Position numbers and translations under genes: made by a program. A stretch of 64,000 nt of DNA from Euphorbia lathyris (taxonomy: Eukaryota > Streptophyta > Magnoliopsida > Malpighiales > Euphorbiaceae): positions 55,261,501 to 55,325,500 of the forward strand of contig NC_088918.1 of NCBI RefSeq assembly GCF_963576675.1, written 5' to 3'. Every line of letters starts with the position of its first letter. Position 1 is the stretch's first letter. The notes beneath the pieces were generated by a model, which saw only the letters and a list, made by a program, of their open reading frames with translations, was not told the origin of the DNA and ran no database searches. This document shows positions 1 through 12,043 of the stretch, in pieces.

Positions 1-415
1 GAAAGAGTTTTAATTTGATTAAGGGCAATTTATCCCGAAAGGGTTTTGTCGTGTTCAAAGCCAATTAATTAGAGGTTCCGTCATTTATTTCATCTTTATA
101 ATTCGTACAAAGTTTAAAGTTGTTTTCTTTGCTTAATGCAAACAAATATACTTGTTTACTTTTTTAAAGTACTAAAACGTTCCTGTTTTGCAAATTCATT
201 CTTAAATCAGATATTTTCTAACATCTTCATATTCTAATCTAATTCTTATTCTAGCAATTTCAAAACCAAAACCGATTAAACGATTTTTCCATATTATAAA
301 CCTTAAAGTAATTTTAACCGATTGTAAATAAGTTTTGTTAAAAAACGTTCCCTGTGGGATCGATATCTTTTATTACTACAAGCGTATACCGTGCACTTGC
401 GGAAATCGCTCAACA
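1..415 (+). repeat. 5' LTR, 3' portion only
   Basis: Positions 1-415 align almost base for base with 22015-22429, the end of the 3' LTR. Both end in CGCTCAACA. About seven substitutions separate the two copies. The first roughly 1070 bp of this LTR, including its U3 promoter, lie left of the window. Confidence 0.93.
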
Positions 416-421
416 AGTTTT

Positions 422-439
422 TGGCGTCGTTGCCGGGGA
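422..439 (+). other. Primer-binding site of the Athila-type element
   Basis: TGGCGTCGTTGCCGGGGA starts six bases after the LTR end. It matches, with one change, the primer site known for Athila elements, which is complementary to the 3' end of tRNA-Asp. Confidence 0.8.
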
Positions 440-607
440 ACGCCAAAATTTTTGACAAAATTTTAAATTTTTCGTGTTTTATTACGAATCTAGGTTTATT
501 CATACTTATTCAAACTTTTATATTTTATTTATTTTTTATTATTAACATATTTATTTTTCAAAATTCTGTTTTGTAGGTAGTTTCTGTTCGTGCGAAATTT
601 CAAGTTC

Positions 608-1126
608 ATGCGCAGTTCTCGAAGTTCAGGCACGTCACCAGATCCTATTGACCCAGAAATTGAAAGAACTCTTAAAAAGAACAAGAAAGAAAAGAAAAAG
701 AAAAACCAAACCCCAATAAAAACTAGAATTACCGAGCCAGAAGTTATGGCCACACTTATGGATTATGCTAGGCCAGGAGTGGCCGGTATAACAAACAGTA
801 TAGTTAGACCCCAAATTAATGCACATCATTTTGAAATTAAGCCTGCGTTGCTTAATATGTTGCAAAATAATGTAACGTTTTACGGGTTACCTAACGAAAA
901 TCCTAATACCCATTTGATAAATTTCTTAGAAATTTGTGACACTTTTAAAATTACTGATGTAACAGCAGAAGCAATCAAACTTCGCCTTTTTTCTTTTACT
1001 TTGAAGGATCGAGCCAAAGAATGGTTAACTTCTATGCCAGCCGCATCAATTGAGACTTGGGAGCAATTAGCCCAAGCATTTTTATCAAAAAAATTTCCCT
1101 TTAGCAAAAACCGCAAGAGTCATTAA
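608..1126 (+). pseudogene. gag, N-terminal segment of the Athila-type element (frameshifted)
   Basis: This encodes the first part of the structural Gag protein. I start it at the ATG at 608, not at the upstream GTG at 590. A lysine-rich stretch (about residues 20-40) is followed by the retrotransposon-gag fold, recognisable from the series TFYGLPNENP, HLINFLEICDTF, LRLFSFTLKDRAKEWL and ETWEQLAQAFL. The frame is lost by a one-base change near 1103-1110. The same protein continues in the frame of the next entry (ARVIKELTSF, then NDNETLYEAWERFK). Gag would package genomic RNA into cytoplasmic particles. With this frameshift only a truncated Gag could be made. Confidence 0.85.
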
Positions 1127-1220
1127 AGAGTTAACGTCTTTTTCTCAAAATGATAATGAAACTCTTTATGAGGCTTGGGAACGTTTTAAAGAACTTCAAC
1201 GTTTATGCCCACACCACCAA

Positions 1221-3746
1221 TTGCCCGCTGAACTTTTAATGCAAACATTTTATAATGGACTAAATCCTACAACTAGAGGTTCATTGGACGCTATGTCTGG
1301 AGGGTTATTCATGAAGAAAACATCTGCCCAAGCAAGAGAACTTTTAGAAGAAATGGCAATCAACAGCAGTATGTGGCCCGCGGAACATGGACACGTACCA
1401 TTAGCGAAACCATCATCCTCAACTACATCATCACTTAAAGGTATAGTGAATCTTGATCCAGTAGCGATGTTGCAAGCCCAATTTTCTGCCTTGTCGCACA
1501 AAATTGATAGGTTTATGGCACCGAGTGATCCTAATGGTCAACCAAACCAAACAGATGTGGATTACGAAGGTATGAGTGAAATTGAACAGGTAAATTTTGT
1601 CCAAGGGCAAAACCAAAATAATAACCCTTATTCCAACACATATAATCCTGGATGGAGAAATCATCATAACTTTAACTGGAGAGACAACAATAATGTTAAT
1701 GCTAATCAAAATCGTACTACTAATTATCAAAATCAATCAAGAGATTCGATTAGGACTTTATCTTCTAAAATCGACAAATTCATTGATGCTATGAGCGGAA
1801 AAATAAGTAATCACGACGATGGTTTTGAACGGATCGAGAATAAATTCGATCAGCTTATTAAAAACCAATCATCTAGCATCCATTATTTGGAGATTCAAAT
1901 TGGACAACTCGCTAAATCAATTCCATCCCGCAAAGAGGGAAGTCTTCCAAGCCATACGGAAGAAAATCCGAAAGAGCATGTTAAGGCTATCACTCTTCGT
2001 TCAGGGAAAAACTACTTAGGCCCGGAAATGCCCGGAAATTCGACTTTATCTGGAACTGATTTACCAAAGTCCAAAGAAGATACATTAAAACAAAAAGATG
2101 CACCGATTGACTCTAGTACAAAAACTTTTGTACCCAAACCACCTTTTCCACACAAAGTCCGCAACAAGGACTATGACAAACAACTTTTAACATTTTTAGA
2201 CAAACTTAAGAATTTGCATATTAATTTAATGTTTATGGATGCAATTACGCAAATTTCCAATTATGGTAAATTCCTCAAAGATTTAATTTCAAAGAAAATC
2301 AATTGGGAAGGAATTTCATCCATTTCGCTAACTGAAGATTGCAGTTCGATTGTGTCAAGCAATTTGCCCACAAAACTCAAAGATCCCGGATGTTTTACCA
2401 TTCCGTGTAAATTGGGCGATATAGAATTCCCAAGTTGTCTTTGTGATTTAGGAGCAAACATTAACTTGATGTCATTATCTATTTTTAATAAGTTAGGCTT
2501 AGAAGAAGACATCAAACATACCAATATGGTTTTGCAATTAGCGGATCAAACCACTAAAAGACCATACGGTATAATTGAGGATGTTTTAGTTAAAGTTGAC
2601 AAATTTATTTTTCCTACCGATTTCGTTATTTTAGATTTTGCTTATGATGTAAATTGTCCGCTAATCTTTGGTAGACCGTTCATGAACACGGGACGTGCTC
2701 TAGTTGATGTGTCGGAAGGGAAAGTAGTTTTACGAATAGGAGATGATAAGATTGAGTTTGATATGAACCAAGCGATGAAATATCCTATGAAAGATTTCGC
2801 TTGTATGAAACTTGATTTAATTGAAGAATGTGTAAATGACATTGTTCAAAAAGAAGAAATAATAGAACCTATAATGAGTGAGGAACTAGAAGATAAGGAC
2901 CCAGAACCTTTGATTCGAGAAGATGGACCAGTTCCGCCTTCAATTATAGTTCCACCTAAATTAGAACTTAAAGAATTACCAAGTCATTTGAGGTACGCTT
3001 TCTTAGGCGAAGGCGATTCTCTACCTATTATTATCTCTAACAAATTAACACAAGTCCAAGAAGAGAAATTGAAAGAAATTGTTAGAAATAGGATAGGAAG
3101 CATGTGTTGGCAAATTTCAGACTTAAAAGGTATTAATCCAAGTATTGTGATGCATAGAATTCACTTAGAAGAAGATAAGCCACCTAAAGCGGATAGGCAA
3201 AGATGCCTAAATCCGAACATGAAGGAAGTAGTGAAAAATGAGATTACTAAACTTCTTGACAATGGAATCATCTACCCTATCTCGGATAGTGAATGGGTTA
3301 GTCCAATCCATTGTGTACCTAAAAAGGGAGGCATAACAGTTGTAAGGAATGAAGAAGGTGAATTAATACCTACGCGAACCACCACTGGTTGGAGGGTTTG
3401 TATAGATTATAGAAATCTAAATAAAGCAACTAGGAAAGATCATTTTCCTCTTCCTTTCATTGATCAAATGATCGAAAGGATAGCTGGTCACGCTTTCTAC
3501 TATTTTCTAGATGGTTACTCCGGATTTTTTCAAATATACATTTACCCGGATGACCAAGATAAAACAACCTTCACATGTCCTTACGGAACATTTGCATATA
3601 GAAGAATGCCCTTTGGTCTATGTAACGCACCTGCAACATTTCAACGTTGTATGACTGTGATTTTTAATGATTTCATTGAAGATATCATGGAAGTTTTTAT
3701 GGACGATTTTTTTCAGTTTATGGAGATTCTTTTGATTCGTGCCTAG
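1221..3746 (+). pseudogene. gag C-terminus, protease and N-terminal half of reverse transcriptase
   Basis: The reading frame is already open from about 1105, so 1221 is not a real start. In order: rest of gag with GLNPTTRGSLDAMSGG and an Asn-rich linker ending in YNPGWRNHHNFNW (no CCHC knuckle seen); an aspartic protease around 2445-2700 with the core DLGANINLMS, then PLIFGRPFM; a variable linker; and RT from about 3180 with VCIDYRNLNKATRKDHFPLPF, DGYSGFFQIYI and RRMPFGLCNAPATFQRCM. The RT catalytic Asp pair is in FMDD at 3696-3707. Immediately after it a run of seven T (3707-3713) shifts the frame and the ORF stops at 3744. The remaining RT continues one frame over. Confidence 0.88.
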
Positions 3747-3751
3747 AAAAT

Positions 3752-4915
3752 TTGGATAAACTTTTGTCTAGGTGTGAAGAAACAAATTTGGTATTAAACT
3801 GGGAAAAATGTCATTTCATGGTTGACGAAGGAATTGTTTTAGGTCACAAAATATATGAAAATGGATTAGAAGTAGATAGAGCAAAAACCTCAATAATAGA
3901 GAAATTACCCCCTCCAACTACTTTTAAGGGAGTAAGATCATTTTTAGGACATGATGGTTTTTACAGAAGATTTATAAAGAATTTTTCTGTAATTTCCAAA
4001 CCACTTACTAATTTACTCATGAAAGATTCCACCTTTGATTTTAATGAAGATTGCGTTAAAGCTTTCGAAACCTTAAAAACAGCTTTAGTCAGTGCACCTG
4101 TTATTGCTAAACCCGATTGGGATTTACCATTTGAAATTATGTGTGATGCAAGTGATTTAGCTGTCGGTTGTGTTCTAGGTCAAAGGAAAGATAAGAAACT
4201 TCATGTCATTTATTATGCAAGTCACACACTGTCTGGTGCACAATTAAACTACACCACAACAGAAAAAGAAATGTTAGCCGTAGTTTTTGCATGTGACAAG
4301 TTTAGGTCATATTTATTAGGTTCAAAAGTTATTATTTATACTGATCATGCTGCATTAAGATATCTATTTGCTAAAAAGGATGCAAAACCACGTCTAATTA
4401 GATGGGTTTTATTGTTGCAAGAATTTGATTTAGAAATTAAAGACAAAAAGGGAGTAGAAAACCTTGTCGCCGATCATCTATCGCGACTTGAAGATGAAAA
4501 CGGTCCTATAGGTGAAACTATCGGTATACGAGATGATTTCCCTGATGAACACCTCTATCAAATAAAAAGTGCCATGTCACCTTGGTATGCAGATATTGCT
4601 AATTATCTTGCAGCCAATATTGTTCCGGAAGGATTAGATTTCCAACAAAAGAAGAAATTTTTCTTCGATATTAAACAATATTTTTGGGAAGATCCCTTTT
4701 TGTTCAAGACTTGTGGTGACGGGATAATTAGGAGATGTGTTGGTGAAAATGAATACGAATCCATAATGTCGGAATGCCATTCTAGCTCTTATGGAGGACA
4801 TAATGGAGTTAACAAGACAACAGCTAGAATATTTGAAAGCGGTTTCTTTTGGCCTACGATGTTTAAGGACGTCCGTTCATTTATTACTCGTTGTGATAAG
4901 TGCCAAAGAACATGA
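3752..4915 (+). pseudogene. RT C-terminus, RNase H and integrase zinc finger
   Basis: This continues pol after the homopolymer frameshift at 3707-3713. RT thumb and connection: [37 protein letters not shown]. RNase [19 protein letters not shown], then [19 protein letters not shown] and [12 protein letters not shown], ending in LVADHLSRL. The integrase HHCC finger starts at [12 protein letters not shown] and ends in RCDKCQRT. The ORF closes at a TGA (4913-4915) directly after that finger. The next segment is in the same frame, so this is a single nonsense codon inside integrase rather than a natural end. Confidence 0.88.
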
Positions 4916-4936
4916 AATCTAGGAAGGAAAGATGAG

Positions 4937-5935
4937 ATGCCCCTCACAATCATATTAGAAGTTGAAGTCTTCGATATGTGGGGAATAGATTTCATGGGAC
5001 CTTTTCCCCCTTCCAATGGTAAAACTTACATATTAGTTGCCGTTGATTATGTTTCAAAGTGGGTTGAAGCAATTGCAACCCCGACGAACGATTCTAAAGT
5101 TGTCGTTAATTTTCTTGACGATATATTTTGTAGATTTGGTTGTCCAAGAGTTATCGTTAATGATGGCGGTACTCATTTTATAAACAAGAGTTTTGAAACG
5201 CTTATGAAAAAATATGGAGTACGCCACCGCGTATCAACGCCGTACCATCCTCAGTCAAATGGTCAGGCGGAGATATCAAACAGAGAACTCAAATGGATTC
5301 TCGAGAAAACAGTTTCATCTTCTAGAAAAGATTGGTCTTCTAAACTCAATAATGCGCTATGGGCATACCGTACTACATTTAAAACGCCAATAGGAATGAC
5401 TCCGTACCGTTTAGTGTATGGGAAGGCATGTCATTTGCCAGTCGAATTAGAACACAAAGCCTATTGGGCTATTAGAGAACTAAACTTTGATTTACAACAA
5501 GCAGGTAAGAAACGTTTGCTCAATTTGAATGAGTTAGATGAGTTACATCATCTATCTTACGAAAATGCAAAGATTTATAAAGAAAAAGTGAAAAAATGGC
5601 ATGATGCCAAAATTAAAGTCAAACACTTTAATGTTGGGGATAAAGTGCTGTTATTTAATTCACGACTTCGTTTATTTCCAGGAAAACTTAAGTCCAGATG
5701 GTTAGGACCATATTTAGTCGTCAAAACATTCGATTATGGTTCTTTAGAACTGGAAGGTCCTACCGGAGTTCGATTCAAAGTTAATGGTAATCGATGTAAA
5801 ATCTATTACGAAAATATTTCACAAATAGAAATTCCGTTCGTAACAAGATTATCTGACCTACTCAGTTTCTCTTACACAGTTTCTTTTGTTTTATTGTTTT
5901 TATATTTTTGTTCATTTTTTTTATTTTTAGTTTAA
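4937..5935 (+). pseudogene. Integrase core and C-terminal domain
   Basis: This is in frame with the preceding segment past the TGA at 4913. It holds the DDE core: first Asp in [11 protein letters not shown], second in VNDGGTHF, and Glu in [10 protein letters not shown]. The spacing is the usual one for gypsy integrases. The C-terminal part has [21 protein letters not shown] and a [17 protein letters not shown] domain that binds DNA. The last about 25 residues are hydrophobic and AT-rich and probably read-through into untranslated sequence. No chromodomain is seen, as expected for the Athila/Tat branch. Confidence 0.88.
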
Positions 5936-6522
5936 TTTTATTTTTTCAAAAAATGTCATTTTTATGATTAGATGACTTTATGATATGATTTAAATACATA
6001 AAATATTTTTATTTCATGATTTTAGATTTAATTTGTAGGAAATTAAGATGAATTTGAAGTTTCAGGCAATTCTCTGCTGAGAATTTAGAATTCCCTGCCG
6101 AGAATCCTCTTTTTTAGAACAGTCCAAATAGGTTAGGATTTCTCTGTTCATACCGAGAATTTTAAATTCTCTACCGTGAATTGGGAAGAGCTATCGATGC
6201 CTGATTTCCGCAAGGAAATCACGTGTCGCGACCGCGGCTTAGCCATTCTCGGTCGTGACACGCGTAATTTCTGCGCTATCAGGTCTGAAACATCCTAACC
6301 CTTTCGACGAACCTCTTGCCAAACGAAACATTACGTTTCTTCATTCCCGAAAGGTGTAATTTTATACCTTTTCATAATTTAAACAACACCTCTTTTCATC
6401 TTCAACTCTTATAAATTAATCCTAGAGAATTCAAGTTCTGTTACAATTCTTTTCATCTTTGTCAAAACTCTGATTTTCTTCGCAAATACCGTTCTTTGCT
6501 AAAGTAACACTAACTTTGCACC
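5936..6522 (+). promoter_or_regulatory. Leader A: palindrome, GC hairpin and TATA box upstream of the first post-pol ORF
   Basis: An AT-rich stretch is followed by a palindromic element (about 6150-6180: CCGAGAATTTTAAATTCTC and flanks). Next is a 13-bp stem (6222-6234 pairing with 6250-6262, one G.T) with a 15-nt loop. A TATA box, TTATAAATTAA, starts at 6409, 113 bp before the ATG, and is preceded by CATCTTCAACTC. The same parts recur in leader B (17895-18113) and in U3 of the LTR (21207-21479), where the TATA is likewise preceded by CTCTTCAACAT. I infer that this is a U3-derived internal promoter. Confidence 0.6.
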
Positions 6523-7470
6523 ATGCCTACCAAATACAAATCATCTAGGCACAATGCTGCCTCAATCAACAAACGCCCAGACTTATCCAAGCGGTTTGGG
6601 GCGCCTTTTCCTATCTTCAATCACGATGAAGGTAGGCGTTATTGGAATCACCGTTACGAATTCTTCACCGGAATGTTGTATATGGATGAATTTCTTAATA
6701 GCCAATTAGGCATTTCTGATGACATGAGCCGCTATATGGAGCGCCTAGGGTGGATAAAATTCGCCCAAATGCGATTTCCAATAATAGGCGACTGGATACT
6801 CGAATTTTTCTGTACCGTGCGTTTTACTAATAAACGACGAGTACGTCTCAGTTTTCATCGGGAAGGCGAAATCTTTACTTTCGGCTATCCTGAGTTGCAT
6901 GCTTGGTTTGGTTTTCCCCCGAGGGATACAATCAAACGTCATCCTGGACGAGACATGACATCCTCGGATATTTGGAGAATGCTCACTGGATTCTGGCGAT
7001 TCAATTCAAAACTCGCCTATAACCACTCTTTTCGCTCCAACACCATGCTGTATCTGCACAAATTTCTGTGTCACAGTTTATTCGGGCGCACATTCAGTAG
7101 TGTGGTCCGTGACACGGATTTATATGTTCTTGGAGATATATTCTAGGGAAATGCAGTGGATTCTTCTAAAATTCTGATGGAGGGTCTTGTCGGCGCTTCT
7201 CGATCCAAAGATAAGAAGATTGGGTTCGGCAATATAATCTGTGGAATAATTCTCGGTTCAAAGGGTACCATTGATGTTCCCTAGAGTGATGATGAATTCT
7301 TCCCAACAATTGACTATGAATTTCTCGAGCACGAAGGACTTGTAAAACGTGTCTTTCGAGCAGGGCCTCAATTTTTGTCTGCACCGGAACGTGAAACTTT
7401 CGTGCAGTTTCAAATTGATCGTATTAAGGCTAGAAATATCCCGTTAGATAGGGATGAATATGTAGAATAG
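6523..7470 (+). pseudogene. Post-pol ORF A, ATHILA ORF-1-like, two internal stops
   Basis: The ATG at 6523 opens 207 codons, then TAG at 7144 and TAG at 7282 interrupt the same frame, which finally ends at 7468-7470 (315 codons in all). The conserved part is residues about 25-150: GRRYWNHRYEFF, YMERLGWIKFAQMRFP, WILEFFCTVRF, VRLSFHREGEIFTF and AWFGFPPRD. It resembles the Arabidopsis ATHILA ORF-1 family and is a diverged paralogue of the ORF at 18356. The family's molecular role is not established. It has no transmembrane helix or signal peptide, so I do not call it an envelope. The two stops point to decay. Confidence 0.72.
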
Positions 7471-7581
7471 TTTATGTCTTTCATTTTATTTTTGTATATA
7501 TTTTGTTTTGTATTAATTATTAGTTTGTTTTCATTACTTGTACATATGTTTATATAATAAAGATCTTATTTAGTTCAATTC

Positions 7582-8060
7582 TGATAACATTAGGATATTA
7601 TCATAAGGACCAAAAGGGGTAGTTACCTTAAGATATGCCACGTAGCAAAGGAAGCCGTCTGGCGGATCATCCTAGATCAGCTCTAAGAGATCCGTCGGCG
7701 GATCTCTTAGGCGAATCTCTCCATTTACCTAGATAATGGCTGGCCGCCGTCTCGGCCATAAATGATTATTAAATGAATCATTAAATAGTCTCAAACCGCC
7801 AAATTAAGAGTAACTTGTAACCGCCATTAAATGAGCATTAATGGAGGCTTTCTAGTTACATAGGGGTTACGAATTCCTCAACTATATATAGCCTACCTTT
7901 CCATGCTATCAAGGTACACTTACTTTTATATTCTCTAAGCTTCGTCAATATAGTTTATTCTCCCTATATTCTACTGACTTTGGCATCGGAGGGTCCCCGG
8001 CCGATCCCAACGGCGCCTCACAGGGACGTGATCCGATCAGAAGTTTCTCTTGTGTTATCA
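7582..8060 (+). repeat. 5' LTR of the Tat-type element
   Basis: It starts TGATAACATT and ends GTTATCA, so TGATAA and TTATCA form the terminal inverted repeat. The preceding bases AATTC are repeated after the 3' LTR. A TATA box TATATATA lies at 7883-7890. U3 contains a perfect 12-bp hairpin with a four-base loop (arms 7683-7694 and 7699-7710). Confidence 0.97.
7683..7710 (+). promoter_or_regulatory. Perfect 12-bp hairpin in U3
   Basis: CTAAGAGATCCG (7683-7694) pairs perfectly with CGGATCTCTTAG (7699-7710) around the loop TCGG. It overlaps one copy of the octamer GGCGGATC that recurs through the element. The 3' LTR has the identical hairpin. It lies about 175 bp upstream of the TATA box. Function unknown. 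Confidence 0.7.
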
Positions 8061-8061
8061 A

Positions 8062-8080
8062 TTGGTGCGGTGAGCGTGGA
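8062..8080 (+). other. Putative primer-binding site of the Tat-type element
   Basis: TTGGTGCGGTGAGCGTGGA begins one base after the LTR end. It has the position and TTGG(C/T)GC...GTGGGA-like layout of Tat primer sites, but I cannot assign the tRNA with certainty. Confidence 0.5.
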
Positions 8081-8124
8081 ATCCTTGATCAAATAAAGGA
8101 TTTTTTCGTTCACAGTGAAACATC

Positions 8125-10206
8125 ATGACCGATGAAGGACCAAATCCCTCCTCTAGGATTGAATCACCGATAATTACACCATCTAGTGCTGGACGCATAA
8201 GCACAACTGCTCCTATAATAAATATTGATGGAAATATGCCCACTGCCTCTTTCATCGATATGTGTGTTCAGGATATTGAGGCACGATATGGACTTGAGAT
8301 AGGGAACCGCCTACGGGCATCCATGACTATCCCTCCGCGTTGGAGTACAATATCTACGACATCTGTCTCATCCTTACCTCCTTTAAACTTTGGTCTGGGA
8401 CCGGGTGCCCATGGCTCTTCATTCCTTCAAGCTCATAATATTGATTCCATAATAACCACTACGGCACCAGGTGACGGACGACAGGTTAACAGGGAGTTAT
8501 TTCCTGGCGAGGGAAGTCGAAGGAATGATACGGTCCCTCCTGGCGGATCGGGGGTTCCAAGGTTTAGTCTCGATGGACCAAATGTACCCAGGCGTCCGCG
8601 GACAAATTCGTCTCTTGGCGGATTCAAGGAGCCCATGCGTAAAAAGCATAAAAAGAATAAAAATAAGCGAGCAGGATCCCCACGCTGTGGCAGATCTCCT
8701 CCATCTACTGGTCGTAGAAGAAGTAAAAGGCCAGAAATAACATCTCATATAGGTGGACCACCGCCGCATCCATCTTCGGGAACTGTTGGACACACTTCGT
8801 CAGGAGGCTAGCAGGGAGGAAATGGTCCAACTCCACCAGGCAGAGGAGGTAGTGGAGGAGATGGGGGAGGAAGGGGAGGGAACGGACGTGGTAATGCAGG
8901 AAGACATTCGCCATCAGATCCATCGTCTGAGTCAAGTTCTTCTTCTTCTTCTTCTCCAAGTAGATCGCCACGAAGGGGTCGCCCCAGGGCGGATCCGAAG
9001 AATTTTGATGATAGGGTGAGGGCCCTAGTACTCCAAATGAACGAAGAAAATGCTAGGCATAATCCATTCGCCAATAGGGATTCGCCTTTTGCAGCCTGGA
9101 TCGAGGCAGAGGAAACCGACAGAGCTTTCAAGATTCCCAACCTTGCGATATACACAGGCAAAGATAATCCGGAGGCTCATATTCGAAAATATCAAATCTT
9201 AGCTAGACTCAATAGAGCTACTGAACCCGTGCTTTGCAAAATGTTTGTCACCACACTAGGAGGTCCAGCTTATTTGTGGTTTCAATCTTTACCTCCAGGC
9301 TCAATAAACAGCTTTGATCAATTGAGCAGGGAATTTTGTGCAAAATTTGCTGGATGCATCCCTGCAGTGGTGAAATCCGGAAAGCTTTTCGAATTAAAGC
9401 AAAAGGCGAATGAGCCCCTCCGAGATTATGTGGAAACTTTCAACCAGTTGTGTATACAAATAGTTGATGTCGATATCTCCGTAGCTGTGGAATGTTTCGT
9501 GAGAAACACTACATGTAAAAGTTTACAAGAGGACCTCATCTGCAAAAAGCCTACCAGCATGGCAGAGTTGATGGAGCGTTGCAAAGAATTTATAGAGGTT
9601 GACGATATTCGCCGAGGTTCTCCATCATCGCCAAAAAAAGACAAAGGCGAATCTCGTCCCCGAGATCGGGACAGAGACAAACGTCAAGATTCTTCTTCTC
9701 GGAGCAAACGAAGGGATTCTAGGAACAAATCGACGTTTGTCACTTCCTTCACACCTCTCAATGCTTCTAAGAGCGAGGTTCTTATGTGGATCGAGAATAG
9801 TCAACACAAACGGAGCATTTCATACCCCGAGCCAAAAGGAGGGGAGTACACCAATAAAGGAAAGAATCCTAAAAATTATTGCAAGTATCACAGGAAAAAT
9901 GGCCATGATACAGACGCTTGTTGGGAGTTAGCTCGAGAAATTGAGCGACTCATTGAAAGAGGAAAGTTGGATCGGTTCATCCAAACAGAAGGAAAGGAAG
10001 ATGATAGATCCAAGGAGGACCCAAAGAAGAAAGGAAAGGGTACCATCAATGTCATAGCAGGCGGACCTGGCTATCAGCCAGCATTGAAAAAGGCGAAGAC
10101 AACCACCCTTGATAGGACATCGCTAAACCGCCCCTTCTCGGATGCGGGTCCTGAGATTTTACCCCATGCGGACGCACTGGTCGTCACTATGACGGTCGAA
10201 GGTTAG
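8125..10206 (+). pseudogene. gag of the Tat-type element, one internal TAG
   Basis: The frame opens at ATG 8125 and runs to TAG 10204-10206, interrupted only by TAG at 8809-8811. The N-terminal 300 residues are low complexity (Gly, Ser, Arg, Pro), and the part just after the internal stop is very Gly/Ser-rich. The retrotransposon-gag domain follows: AIYTGKDNPEAHIRKYQILA, LGGPAYLWFQSLPPGSI, FDQLSREFCAKFAG, LFELKQKANEPLRDYVETFN. A zinc-knuckle-like CKYHRKNGHDTDAC comes near the C-terminus. The pol frame is the same as gag, separated only by the second TAG. Both stops differ by one transition from a sense codon, so mutation is the simplest explanation. Confidence 0.85.
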
Positions 10207-10209
10207 GAG

Positions 10210-12030
10210 ATGAAGAGGGTAATGATCGATACGGGAAGTTCATATAATGTCATTACCCGAGGAGCATTCGCCAGACTCCGAATTGATCCCGTCCAGGTGG
10301 AGCCAACGGTGGTTGACATTTTGGGAGTGACAGGTCATACCATTCAGACGAAAGGCCAAGTAACTTTGGATTGTGAGCTTGCTGATAATGATCAAGTTTG
10401 GAGAGGAGATTTGGAGTTCTCGATCTTGGATGGACAATTAGCTTATAACATTATCCTTGGACGACCTTTTATCTCCAAAGCTGCAGCTCTTATCTCTATT
10501 CGCCATTTGACACTTTACATTCCCACGGTCAAGGGAGGTGTGATGGTCAAAGGTTGTCAAAAGGTAGCCCAAGAAACATATACGGCATCCTTAACGATTC
10601 GCCCTCAATCTAAAGAAGAAGATGAGGAAGAGCGTGTCACAATGGCCCTAGGTGAAACCGAAATGTACTTTGTGGCAGAAGAGAAGCAGGTGCGAATAGC
10701 TAAGGGGCTACAGGGCAAGATCCGGGATGCGATCACCAAAGTACTTTGTGAAGCTGAAGATGTCTTTGCATGGAAGGACGAAGTTCTCCCGGGAATCAGC
10801 CCAGATGTGATCACCCACAAGCTTAACATCGATAAAGATGCAGTTCTTGTGGCTCAGAAGCGGAGAAATCATGGTCTAGAAAGGCAAAAAGCGATAGAAG
10901 AAGAAATCGCCAAGCTCCAAAAGGCGGATGCCATTGAGGAAGTACTTTACACTCAGTGGTTGGAGAACGTAGTGCTAGTCAAGAAAGCTGGCGGATCTTA
11001 CCCCATGTGCATTGACTTTACGGATCTCAATAAAGCTTGCCCTAAGGATAATTATCCTTTGCCATGCATAGACATGCTTGTAGATGGAACGGCTGGTCAC
11101 GCAATGTATTCATTTACTGACGTAAAGTCAAGTTATCATCAAATCCCGATGGAGCCCTCAGATAGGATCAAGACCTCGTTCGTAACTCATCAAGCGACTT
11201 ATTGTTTTAAAGTCATGCCCTTCGGGCTCAAAAACGCAGGAGCTACCTATCAGAGGATGATGAACAAGATATTTGCAGACAGTAAGACTGATAATTATTC
11301 TGTCTATGTAGATGACATGATCATTAAAAGTACAACTGTGGAGAAGCATGCAGAGGATATAAGGGGGGTACTGGACGTACTTCGCCACCACAACATCAAG
11401 TTGAATCCAGAGAAATGCACTTTCGGGGCAACATATGGCAAATTTCTAGGGTTCATGATTAGCGAAAGAGGAATCAGCCCAAATCCTGACAAAGTCAAAG
11501 CAGTCCTAGAAATGCAACCTCCTAGGAATATCAGAGAAGTACAACGCCTCAATGGGCGTATCATAGCCTTGGGCAGGTTTATCTTTTGCTCAGCTCGTAG
11601 ATGTCAGCCTTTTTTCGAAGTTATCAAGGGACAAAAGGCGTTTGAGTGGAATGAAGATTGCCAAAATGCATTCGAAGGAATCAAGCGGTTCCTTACAGAG
11701 CCACCCATGATGAGTCGACCTTTGAAGGGGGAGGATCTATACATGTATGTGTCAGTTACGGATAAAGCCGTATGCACAGTCATGGTGCGAGAAGAAGATG
11801 GCCAACAATTCCCCATTTATTACGTGAGTAAGGTTTTGAAAGATGCTGAAACCAGATATTCGAAGTTGGACAAAATGGCATTGGTTGTCGTAACCACGGC
11901 AATTCGCCTTAGGCCATACTTTCAGGCGCACACCGTGATAGTTCGAACCCATATACCGATGAGAAAGGTATTACAAAAGCCGGACACTTCGGGAAGGTTG
12001 ATGGAATGGGCGATTCGATGTAAAGTATGA
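10210..12030 (+). pseudogene. Protease, reverse transcriptase and first RNase H of the Tat-type element
   Basis: This is in frame with gag past the TAG at 10204. Aspartic protease active site VMIDTGSSYNVI lies within the first 20 codons, with LAYNIILGRPFI later. RT has MCIDFTDLNKACPKDNYPLP, YSFTDVKSSYHQIPM, VMPFGLKNAGATYQRMM and the catalytic YVDD at 11305-11316. RNase H follows from about residue 500 (MYVSVTDKAVCTVMV, then YYVSKVLKDAETRYSKLDKM). The usual first RNase H aspartate region reads SVTD. The frame is lost near 12010-12030, just before the second RNase H, by a small indel. Confidence 0.88.
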
Positions 12031-12043
12031 AAGCAGGTCATCT

